DNA from: Setoptus koraiensis
Lineage: Eukaryota; Arthropoda
Direction of reading: 5' to 3'
Assembly (NCBI GenBank): GCA_048013815.1
Contig: CM106586.1
Location: 15,128,001-15,192,000 of the forward strand
Length of the DNA stretch: 64,000 nucleotides
The notes beneath the pieces are model-generated. The model had not been told where the DNA came from. It was given only the letters and a program-made list of their open reading frames with translations, and searched no databases. Positions within the stretch are counted from its first letter, which is position 1, and each line of letters opens with the position of its first letter. A program made the translations under genes and the position numbers. Shown in pieces: positions 47,101-55,566 of this stretch.

Positions 47101-48947
47101 AATGATGGCCAAGAAGCCACGCAGTTTTCCCTCTTTATTCGCCATCACCAATAATGGTAATAATACTGATAATAATATTATTGATAACAATAGTCCTACT
47201 ACAATCGCCATAACGGGTAGCCATAGTAACAATCATCATCAATCAGATTTAAGTAACCATCATAATAATATTAATATTAAGACCATACCCACCTCAAATA
47301 ATGATAGCGATAGCATTAATAAGCAATTAATCGCTACAAATGATATTGCTACTAGACCTACACTAACTATTGGTAGCAACAATGGTCTAGGTGCATTTAA
47401 TCAACATCCATCAGGTTCAACGGGGGAATTAGCCATACACGCACCTGTTGTTAATCATGACGATTATGAATTTGTTGTTAATAAACACAATCTAAAATCA
47501 ATGAAACCAGGACAAAAATATCCACCTAATGAAGGCTCTATACACGAATGGACCAAATCATTAATGGCTGTCATATGGAAAAATTACATCTCTATCAAAC
47601 GTAATCCACCCGTATTACTGTTTGAGTTCGTATTACCGGCCGTTCAGGTGATATTATTTTGTTTGTGCATTGGAGGTGATCCATTTGATGTACCTGTGGC
47701 GCTAGTCAACGAAGATCCATATGGGGCCGCTAGTATAGCGTTCTTAAACTCAATTGATAAGAAAGCCATTAGATTAGTCAATTTTGTAGATACGGATTCT
47801 GCGATACAGTCTGTGCGGAAAGGTGAAAACTGGGGAGTCATATCAATACCGGCAAACTATAGCCGTTTCCTAGGCGATCGCATCTCTATAGATCCATATA
47901 ATTTCAACTCGGAAAATGCCGAATCAAATGTGCTCATCAAGAACGGAACCATCTCAATATATCCGGATCTAACAAGTTAGTATGACACTTCCTAGAGAGT
48001 CGCGTAAAACAAAACAGTCGTTGCATTTCCGGTTCGTGGGTATTAACTTTTTTCCATCTATCGTGTCCATCTAATCAATTGTAGACTTACATCTAGCGCT
48101 CGCTATGGAGAATACTTTTCGAACAGCTTTCACCAATTTCGCTCATGACTCTCTGGTCACTCTAGGCCTTGATCCAGCGTTAGCGGAATTGCCTGTCAAG
48201 GTAGGTGGAATAACTATGAAGGTTATCAAGCATTAAAAAAAAATGATTTTCGAGAAAAAAAGACAACTAACGATCATTATCAAACTGTTTATTCACCCAA
48301 TACAGGTGGAAGAGCCTATCTATGGCACCCTCAAACGGAACGGCTACCTGGAGTTCATGGCCCCCGGAGTTGTCATAAGTATCACCTATGTGATGGCGAC
48401 AGGTCTGACCGCTCTCGCTTTCATATTGGAAAAGCGAGGCGGTATGCTGGAACGTAGCCTGATAGCTGGTGTTTCAACGAGCCAGATATTATTGGCTCAT
48501 GCCACTGTACAAGTTTTTGTTATGACGATCCAGATAGCTTTGGTATTGGCGTTTACATTTTTCGTCTTTGAGATACCATCAAATGGTCCATTTATTTGGG
48601 TGATATTGCTTATTCTCTTGCAAGGTTGCACCGGAATGGCATTCGGATTATTGGTATCAGCGATTTGTAATGAAGAAAATACTGCTGTTATGATGTTGGT
48701 TGGTACCTTCTACACTAATTTAATTCTAGCCGGTATTGTGTGGCCCATAGAGGCTATGCCCCATTATCTCAGATGGTTAAGTTATATGCAACCACAGACA
48801 TTGCCTACCGAAACGCTGAGGAATATATTATCGCGCGGTTGGGGAATCAGCGAATTTGGTGTTCAAATTGGTTTTGCTATAACAATCGGCTGGTTAGTCG
48901 TATTCTTGATGGCAGCCGGCTTTGTAATGCAATATTTTAGAAGTTAA
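44186..48947 (+). CDS. ABC transporter, subfamily H (ABCG23-like half transporter), 8 exons
   Basis: ATP-driven half transporter of the plasma membrane; arthropod relatives act in lipid and cuticle-barrier transport, but the substrate here is unknown. Exons joined in continuous phase: 44186-45056, 45391-45499, 45647-45806, 45951-46105, 46493-46600, 46702-47975, 48085-48200, 48306-48947 (1144 residues). A 290-residue Gln/Asn/His-rich extension precedes the nucleotide-binding domain: Walker A GPSGCGKT (332-339), Q-loop Gln380, signature LSGGQ (431-435), Walker B LLILDEP and the TTHY switch. A 250-residue Asn-rich linker follows. Then comes an ABC2-type membrane domain, with the first segment after [12 protein letters not shown], a large external loop, and five hydrophobic segments in exon 8. 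The NBD-then-TMD order is the ABCG/ABCH layout. The ATG at 44186 is the first in frame. It ends 139 bases from the convergent EBP2 gene. Confidence 0.9.
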
Positions 48948-49055
48948 TTGTTAGGATTTTTTGGAAGACCCCAGCTCATCATGAGTTGCGAATTAGTTAT
49001 TCAACTTAACTTATAAGTGGCTAGTACATGACAAAATTAAACACAGAAAAAGTAC

Positions 49056-49061
49056 TTTATT
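49056..49061 (-). terminator. Polyadenylation signal of EBP2
   Basis: AATAAA on the minus strand, 26 bases past the stop codon, in the 139-base spacer shared with the convergent ABC transporter gene. Confidence 0.65.
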
Positions 49062-49086
49062 TAACACACGGTCAATAACGCGATAT

Positions 49087-49629
49087 TTAGTCCAGGACGT
49101 TCGTTGCCTCGCCTCTCTTGTACTTGTTGATTTGTTCCAATGTTTCCTTCTTCTGTTTCTGTCTTTTCCTTAGCACCTCTTCTTGAATCTTTTTGCCCAT
49201 CTTTTTGAGGTCTCTTAATTTACGAGCTTTCTCTGATCTCTCAATGGCATCGCGTTTGTCTTTCAATTTGTCGGTGACTCGCTTCATCTGACGATCGTCT
49301 TTGAGCCTCTCCGCTCTAAAATCATCAGGCACTTGAGTGGGGATCTTGAGTGATTTGAGTCTGGCAAGAACTTGTGTAGCACCGATTTCGGCTTGTTTCA
49401 TGAAAGCCATTTCCCTGCGAAAATCATGTTGGGCACTGGCAACATCTAGGGGTGCCGTTGTAACGAAGGCATATTCATATTCTGCTTGTTCTTGGCGTCT
49501 TTTCTTCAACAACATGGATAAAAATAAATCTGCGTCTAGCGGAGGAATTACTTTGTGTATCTTTTCTTTCTTGAGGTTTTCCTTTTTTGGATTTCCTTTT
49601 TTGGGCTTTCCCTTGTTCGCGCGACCCAT
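49087..49629 (-). CDS. EBNA1BP2: rRNA-processing protein EBP2 (EBNA1BP2), single exon
   Basis: Nucleolar factor for 60S ribosomal subunit assembly and 27S pre-rRNA processing. The 180-residue protein starts MGRANKGKPKKG, has a Lys-rich N-terminus, and then the EBP2 core: DFRREMAFMKQAE, IPTQVPDDFRAERLKDDRQM, a long charged helix with SEKARKLRDLKKMGKKIQ, and the tail INKYKRGEA. It is much shorter than the human protein (about 306), lacking most of the acidic N-terminal region and the basic C-terminal tail. The open frame extends further upstream but without another ATG. A C/T-rich run (49641-49677) just upstream could be a 5' TOP-like leader or the polypyrimidine tract of an upstream intron. 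The downstream signal TTTATT (49056-49061) reads AATAAA on this strand. Confidence 0.88.
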   Translation of the reverse strand: MGRANKGKPKKGNPKKENLKKEKIHKVIPPLDADLFLSMLLKKRRQEQAEYEYAFVTTAPLDVASAQHDFRREMAFMKQAEIGATQVLARLKSLKIPTQVPDDFRAERLKDDRQMKRVTDKLKDKRDAIERSEKARKLRDLKKMGKKIQEEVLRKRQKQKKETLEQINKYKRGEATNVLD

Positions 49630-50429
49630 CGCTTTTAGTTGATCGAGAGAGAGAGGGGGGGGGATAGAGAAACAGGTCTCGATGTGATGCAATTGAATAG
49701 CCAGTAAGGGTACCGGTTACTGGTGTAAATACGTATAAATGTGATAATTGTGACAGATATTTAATCTAACCATGCCGTCGAGAATGAGAGATCGCCAGTA
49801 TCGAACCAACACATGGCTTGTGTTTATACTGTGCGTGGGCGCTTCTGCGCACAACAACAGCGTGTACTGGCAGCATTCTTTCGCAAGGTGCGATTCCCGA
49901 ACTGAACAAAACAACGCGCAGCGCACAGAACGTTCTTCTGTTCTGTGTGTGCTACTTGTGCTGAGGATCTGACGAGCGTATTGTCTGTGCGATCAATTTG
50001 TTTAGCGTGTCCGGTGTAGAATGTTCTCAGGTACGATATGTGCTGCGTAGTATTTAAAAATGCACTGTGCAAAGGCAGCGTAGCGTTCGCAGGGCCAATC
50101 CGCATTACTGTGTTATACTGAACCACCTATAGTAGCCATAGTGCAGTTTCAGTGGGCGCTCGATTTAAAAATGTGCCTCAAAATGCATCTATTCATGAAT
50201 ATAAAATCAATATTCACGATCACCAATGACTGCTCTTGCCATACGTTCAAAACATATGAGTTGAAAATGATCAAATCCTCGCGTCTAACGTATTCTCGCG
50301 TTAGTGGCCACTCTATTCTAACACATCCAAACAAATTGATTTAGGGTCACTAGATTTTAGGTCCTCTATTAATATCCAATCAACTTCGTATATCACCCAA
50401 GTGAAATCATCAAATCAAATCACATCGTC
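49630..50429. promoter_or_regulatory. Divergent promoter region between EBP2 and UBE2V
   Basis: An 800-base head-to-head spacer between two housekeeping genes. It contains the C/T-rich tract next to EBP2 and no TATA box at a useful position. I cannot place either start site. It likely serves both genes. Confidence 0.45.
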
Positions 50430-51082
50430 ATGATATTAAATAGGCCTGGCTCCAACCCATCGGGTAGCGTAGTTGTACCTAGAAATTTTAGATTACTAGA
50501 GGAATTAGAACAGGGTCAAAAAGGAGTCAGTGATGGCACTATTAGTTGGGGCCTAGAAGATGACAGTGATATGACACTCAGTTACTGGACCGGCATGATC
50601 ATTGGTCCACCTAGGGTAAGTGTGAAAATATCAACATGTACTCAATGTTCTACATGCCTGGCATTGATACCAGCCTCGGCCAAAATCACCTCTTAAAGCT
50701 TTTTAGGCATTCTGTTTGTCAATATTGCTAATACATACAACACCACTTGTGATTTTTACATCTTGATATACTATACATGTTTATATATTATGTTTGTCAT
50801 CAACACCATTTATAGACACCATATGAAAATAGAATGTTCTCGCTTAAGATCGAATGTGGGCCCAATTATCCTGATGAACCTCCAAAAGTCAAATTTATTT
50901 CCAAGATCAAGATGACTGGCATTTTAGACACAACTGGCGTTGTAGATCGTAGACAAGTACCCGTATTAGCCAGATGGCAGAGGAATTTTTCTATCAAAAC
51001 AGTTCTCCAAGAACTCAGGAAGGCTATGACCGTCAAAGAAAATCTAAAATTTGCCCAGCCTCCGGAGGGAACAACATTTTAA
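50430..51082 (+). CDS. UBE2V: Ubiquitin-conjugating enzyme E2 variant (UBE2V/Mms2/Uev1A)
   Basis: Catalytically inactive E2 variant that pairs with Ubc13 (UBE2N) to make Lys63-linked ubiquitin chains in DNA damage tolerance and NF-kB-type signalling. Two exons, 50430-50615 and 50816-51082, join in phase 0 (AGG|GTAAGT ... TATAG|ACA) to give 150 residues. Family landmarks are [17 protein letters not shown] near the N-terminus, [22 protein letters not shown] across the junction, [34 protein letters not shown] and the C-terminal QPPEGTTF. The active-site Cys of true E2s is absent, as expected: ARWQ occupies that region. The N-terminus is slightly longer than in the human proteins. It lies upstream of, and on the same strand as, the CDK gene. 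Confidence 0.94.
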
Positions 51083-51506
51083 TCATTACAACAAGTTTTC
51101 ATTTCATGTACACGGTATTGTTACAAACATAATATATAAAGCGCCCCCAAATGGGATTTTTAGAACTGATTTCAACCATTCATTATTCATCAGCATACCT
51201 AGCACAGTGATGAGTTGTTCTTTTTTTAACGCGCCAAACGTCTCTTTGTTGTTGTGGTTTTCCAGGTTACTGCACATATCTCCCCTACAAGCAAACATTT
51301 AATCCAAAACTAATTTTTTATGCTAAACTAATATTATCATAACATGTTCTCATATACAGTAGTAATTTATTATATTCATGTCCACCACAAACCACTATTT
51401 AATCCTATCACAACATCAGCAAATTAAAAACATATCCTGGACAGGAATTTAATTCAAATAAGTCCAGTAATATTAGTAGTTGATAAATACTTATACCATT
51501 AAAAAT
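51083..51506. other. Spacer between UBE2V and the CDK gene
   Basis: About 420 AT-rich bases containing the UBE2V 3' end and presumably the CDK promoter. No further signals recognised. Confidence 0.4.
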
Positions 51507-52433
51507 ATGGCATTTAAAATGCTGGAAAAGATTGACGACAACTTCACTAAACTAGAGAAAATAGGGCAAGGTGCCTACGGAGTTGTTTTCAAAGCCAGAA
51601 GTAAGGACAATCAACAATGTGTGGCATTGAAGAAAGTCAAATTAAGTAGTGAAGTCACAGATGAGGAAGGAGTGCCTAGCAGTAGTCTCAGAGAAATCGG
51701 TCTTCTCAAGGATTTGAATCATCCGAATGTTCTCAAATTATTAGACGTTGTCTGTTGTGATTCTAACTTATATCTCGTATTCGAATATCTAGATATTGAT
51801 CTTAAAAAGTTACTAGATAAAACGCAATCGGGCCTACCCAAACCATTGGCTAAAAGTTTTCTTTGGCAACTGTTGCAAGGTATCGCTCATTGCCACGCTC
51901 ACCGAGTTCTACACAGAGATCTCAAACTACAGAATCTTCTTGTTGACAGGCACGGCAATATAAAATTGGCAGATTTTGGACTAGCCCGGTCTATGGGCAT
52001 ACCGATTAGGACTTACACTCATGAAGTGGTCACTCTATGGTATAGGGCACCGGAAATCTTGCTGAGGTCTCCTCATTATGGACCATCAGTGGACTTATGG
52101 AGCTTGGGCTGTATATTCGCTGAGATTCTCACCAAGAAAGTATTGTTTCCGGGAGAGTCTGAGATAGATCAGATTTATCGTATATTTCGAACCTTGGGTA
52201 CCCCTGACGATCTTCAGTGGCCAGGATTTAGTCAATTACCAGACTACAGAGAATTTCCCAAGTTTAATAACCGTGGATTGGATAACTACGTCGAAGATGA
52301 TGACGATGCGATAGATCTACTCACCAAGATGCTGGAGTATGACCCAGCCACAAGGATATCAGCCAGGATTGCACTGAGACATAGATACTTCATTAATGTC
52401 AAAATAGAACGCCCTACATTCTATGAGTTCTGA
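51507..52433 (+). CDS. Cyclin-dependent kinase, CDK1/2-like, intronless, atypical PSSSLRE
   Basis: Cell-cycle Ser/Thr kinase activated by a cyclin. The protein has 308 residues from the first ATG (51507). The P-loop is GQGAYG (20-25), the catalytic Lys is Lys42, the C-helix motif is PSSSLRE (57-63), the catalytic loop is HRDLKLQN (136-143), then DFG (156-158) and a T-loop [16 protein letters not shown] with activating Thr171, as in CDK1/2/3 and not CDK5. SLGCIFAE and the C-lobe favour CDK2. Odd points: PSTAIRE is replaced by PSSSLRE. The inhibitory Thr14 equivalent is Ala23, while Tyr15 (Tyr24) stays. The Pro of HRDLKPQN is Leu. The gene lacks introns, as do its neighbours EBP2 and ZDHHC6, so this may be a retrogene or an intron-poor ancestral copy. 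The frame is intact over the whole kinase fold. Confidence 0.9.
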   Translation: MAFKMLEKIDDNFTKLEKIGQGAYGVVFKARSKDNQQCVALKKVKLSSEVTDEEGVPSSSLREIGLLKDLNHPNVLKLLDVVCCDSNLYLVFEYLDIDLKKLLDKTQSGLPKPLAKSFLWQLLQGIAHCHAHRVLHRDLKLQNLLVDRHGNIKLADFGLARSMGIPIRTYTHEVVTLWYRAPEILLRSPHYGPSVDLWSLGCIFAEILTKKVLFPGESEIDQIYRIFRTLGTPDDLQWPGFSQLPDYREFPKFNNRGLDNYVEDDDDAIDLLTKMLEYDPATRISARIALRHRYFINVKIERPTFYEF

Positions 52434-52823
52434 ACTGTCTTTGAAAGACTGCTGACGACTCGATTAAAAACTTCGCCTACATTCTGACAGAATTCTGCGT
52501 CTACTTAGAGATTATTATTATATATATTGTGTATATAATCACTACTATACAATTACAATTTGTAAGAATGTGAAGAATATCCTGATACTAAAGCTAAAGA
52601 CCTCCAATTGCAAGTTGAGATAATCGAGCTAAACAGTTGGCCGTGTTATTAGACGCATTCGTCAGTCCATCACCAGTTGGGCTCGATCTAAAACTTGCCA
52701 ACGAAACCTGAAACGAGTGTGAGATTCCATTAGAAAGTGTCTCGCATCAACTATATCATGAATTACAACATGAAGTAGACTCGGCTTGATGTTTGGCGGA
52801 TAGGCGCGAGTATTCTCCGTGAT
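52434..52823. other. Convergent 3' spacer between CDK and TMX2
   Basis: AT-rich 390 bases with an ATTAAA at about 52464 for the kinase and no clear signal for TMX2. No gene seen. Confidence 0.45.
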
Positions 52824-53965
52824 CTACTTGTCTTTCTTATTTCCTTTGCTCAGTTCTTGTAAGCACAGGCTATTCACGATATTCTCCTGTAAATTTTGAT
52901 GTGAAAGAAAAGTGCATTAGGTTATTAATTGTTCGGTAGAACAAAAAGGGAGGTTGCTTATCCACAATACTTGTAGGTACTTACATAGGACAGTGAAAAT
53001 GGAATGACTCTACCTCTGGCATCGAAGGATGGTCGCCTCGATTGCACTTGTCCGCCAGTGAAGACAATGAGTGTAGGTAATTCTTGACGAGCAGTAACAC
53101 CTGTATTGATACGATATTTCTCTGCCAATTTAGGACATCGAGAAATGTCGATTTTTCCAAATCTGAGCTCTTTTGTCGCAAATCTAAAGACATTATAACA
53201 AAAACAGACAGACACTATACCACGTTAGATTCAGCTAGAGAGTCAGTTTTTAGTTGAGCGTGAATATTTTCGACATACTTTGCAGATAATTCGCTGAATA
53301 ATCCTGCAAACTCATTACAGAGTGGATTCCAACTAGCATAAAATTCTATGATCCATGAGCATTTACTTTGTGACAATTCTTTCTCAAGATCATCCCCAAA
53401 AAAGTAGGTTATGTTCTCAGGTCCCTTGTATTTTGGCTTTGGGAGCAATAAGAAATGGGCTGTAATGATGTCGTGAGAAGAAATGAACCATTAATATTGA
53501 TCAGCCGCAAATTTTTTTGCTGAGAGTCCATGACATCAATTTAGAGAGGAACTTACCTATCAACACTAAGGTATATACAAATCCGTAGAGTGAATTAGTG
53601 AAAAAAAATAGAATAAAGTTTCCTAGTTTTGCTACAGTACAAACGGTACTTAAATATGGCAGAAAATTAACATTGCCCCAGCGTCTTGCCTTGAAAAAAG
53701 ACACTACGAAAGTCAGTACAAGGACCTGGTTCTCAACCTGGATTGAAAGTGTGAAGCCAATGTGATGAGTATTATCTTTGAAGATTTTCAAAAGTGGCAA
53801 TATTTTTCGAATAATACTTACTGCTGTGAATTCCTGAATCTCGAATAGATATCTTGATGTGAAGGAGCAACTCTTCAATAATATAAATGATAGTGCTAAA
53901 ATAAGTTCCACGATATAATGTAATTTCATCAACTGGCGAAGCTCCCTCAGGCTGACGAGAGCCAT
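52824..53965 (-). CDS. TMX2: Thioredoxin-related transmembrane protein 2 (TMX2)
   Basis: ER and mitochondria-contact membrane protein with a thioredoxin-like domain, linked to redox and calcium handling. Minus-strand exons: 53965-53557, 53459 to about 53221, about 53190 to 52984, and 52886-52824. Exon 1 carries three hydrophobic segments and the family block FFKARRWGNVNFLPYLSTVCTV. Exon 2 begins with the KPKYKGPENITYFF block and the thioredoxin active site WNPLC, where human TMX2 has an atypical SNDC, so there is one Cys and no CxxC. Exon 3 has FGKIDISRCPKLAEKYRI and RQELPTLIVFTGGQ, with the cis-Pro. The last exon ends NKKDK, the same C-terminal KKDK ER-retrieval signal as human TMX2. Splicing of exons 1-2 is in phase. 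The exact exon 2-3 junction is unclear because the simplest intron there would be only about 37 bases. Confidence 0.9.
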
Positions 53966-54667
53966 GATGAATGACTAATTGTTAAATAGATTTGATAACG
54001 AAATCTCTATGATCCTCTATAATGACAGTTCAGAAAGGGATATATCATGGTGGCCCGAGATAGATGATATTTTAATTGGGTGAATGAGAATTTTGTCGGA
54101 ATGGACGATTGCTGTTGGGAACTAAGATCGCGCACAAGCGTCGCTTTCGTGTTGCTTCAGATATGAAGCAATGCGCTTCTTCTTGAGGCAACGAGGCTGC
54201 GTTAACAATCCTCTTTGTTGTAACCATGTGGCGGTGTCTATTGGCAACATAATCAATTCTCTTCAGTTTGAATGAGGGTGCTGCCGCTGTGTCTCTATCT
54301 TATTGAATCTGACTAGCCATCTACATCTATATTCTTGGTGTTGTTTGAAAAGAAGAGATTGTGCGAGACAGGAATTTGTGAATTTGCAGATTCAGCTTCA
54401 GAACGTGATCATTGACTACAGATCAACATATTATTAGTGGATAGTCAAACAGAGTGTGAATCCAAGTAGATGTATATCCGAGCAGTTGTTTCAAGCTCGT
54501 ACTTTTGTATCGAGATATAATTTTTTTTTTTTGATCAACAATAGTATATTAGGGTTAACAGTTTGTGACTATAAACACTACTCTCAACCATCTGAAGATG
54601 ATTGCTTTATTAATCTCTAGCTAGACAGGTGTGAAATCTTGAGGTTTCAACTCTTGCTCATAGAAGT
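53966..54667. other. Spacer between TMX2 and ATP synthase f
   Basis: About 700 bases holding the TMX2 promoter side and the 3' region of the ATP synthase gene. No core promoter motif is clear; a poly-T run lies near 54523-54532. Confidence 0.4.
54606..54611 (-). terminator. Polyadenylation signal of ATP synthase subunit f
   Basis: TTTATT on the plus strand reads AATAAA on the minus strand, 57 bases past the stop codon. Confidence 0.65.
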
Positions 54668-55105
54668 CTACCAATGATACTTGTGCAGTCTGTGTTTTTT
54701 AAGGTATGGTATCATTGTGAGCATGGTGAGAAACGACACAGCACTCATAAATTGAACAAATGCCGGGATCGCACTTCCATAACGTGTATGCATCCATTTG
54801 TATTGCCACTTGAAGAAGGCTCTGCTGGTTGCGGCTATGGCAGCTTGGGGCGTCTTGTTGCGTCGCATAAGCCAAGCTTGAAGCTCACCCAATTTCACAT
54901 CTTTCAGTGGAGTATCCTCTGGGGTGATAGGAAAGAGAGAAAAGTATTATTTTACAAGAAAGGATAAAAATCAAAGCAAGAGGGACGTTGTCAATAGAGC
55001 TCGCTTAAACTTACTCTTGGCACTGTAGTTGACCCAAGGGTAAAATGGTCCATGAACGGCACGATTGTATTCCTTTGGGTAGTTACCAAATGCTGGGCAG
55101 ACCAT
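54668..55105 (-). CDS. ATPsynF: Mitochondrial ATP synthase subunit f (ATP5MF/ATPsynF)
   Basis: Small inner-membrane subunit of the Fo sector, in the dimer-stabilising peripheral region. Exons 55105-55015 and 54918-54668 join in phase 1 to give 113 residues, close to the fly protein (about 107). The N-terminal block FGNYPKEYNRAVHGPFYPW resembles the fly start FGDYPKEYN...VHGP. The second exon carries DTPLKDVKLGELQAWLMRRN, then KTPQ, FFKWQYKWMH, one membrane segment (PAFVQFMSAVSFLTMLTMI) and the family C-terminus HKYHW. The start at 55105 gives the expected length. However, an in-frame exon (55132) preceded by a good acceptor can also join a hydrophobic upstream exon at 55566-55504 in phase 0, which would give a longer isoform. 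Confidence 0.9.
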
Positions 55106-55503
55106 GTTGGTCAAGATCAATGGATTCAATTGCTGCTTTGTTAGATAGACAGTTAAATGTTTAACAATAAAATTTCAGTCAAATGTCCGACTGATGATGT
55201 ATTTTTTTAGTAATACGAGGCTGCATGAATGACATTGAACTGCCGCAGTAATAACAACACGATACAGTACAAACAATTTTTCTATACTTCACATGAGTTC
55301 CACAACAAGATTGCGCCAATTTTAAACGTCATATGGACGCATTAATATATGCAAAGCGATGCTCAGCACACAGACGAACAGGTAGTCCCCATCTGAAGGA
55401 TGCTAGCAAATAGTTTTTTCAACTTTGGCTTCATCAGTGTAGTTTCTAACAACTTGTAAGTGGTGGATTTCGACTTTCTTTGACATTTTGTTTGATTACT
55501 CAC

Positions 55504-55566
55504 CGAAGACAAGGCAGACAGAAAGTAAAGAACAGTGCTAGCCCACAAAGGAATCCACATTTTCAA
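55504..55566 (-). CDS. Possible upstream exon or small-gene exon: 21-residue hydrophobic peptide
   Basis: An ATG-led exon encodes MKMWIPLWASTVLYFLSALSS and ends at a strong donor, TCG|GTGAGT, in phase 0. The next plausible acceptor on this strand is at 55133 (CAAAGCAG|CAA). Splicing there enters the ATP synthase f frame 27 bases before its usual ATG. So this may be an alternative N-terminus (signal-like) of that protein, a non-coding leader exon that happens to be open, or the first exon of another small membrane protein. Confidence 0.35.

Noticed and set aside
51480-51506. Nine-residue N-terminal extension of the CDK
   Set aside because: The upstream start is TTG; the first ATG at 51507 gives the normal kinase N-terminus.
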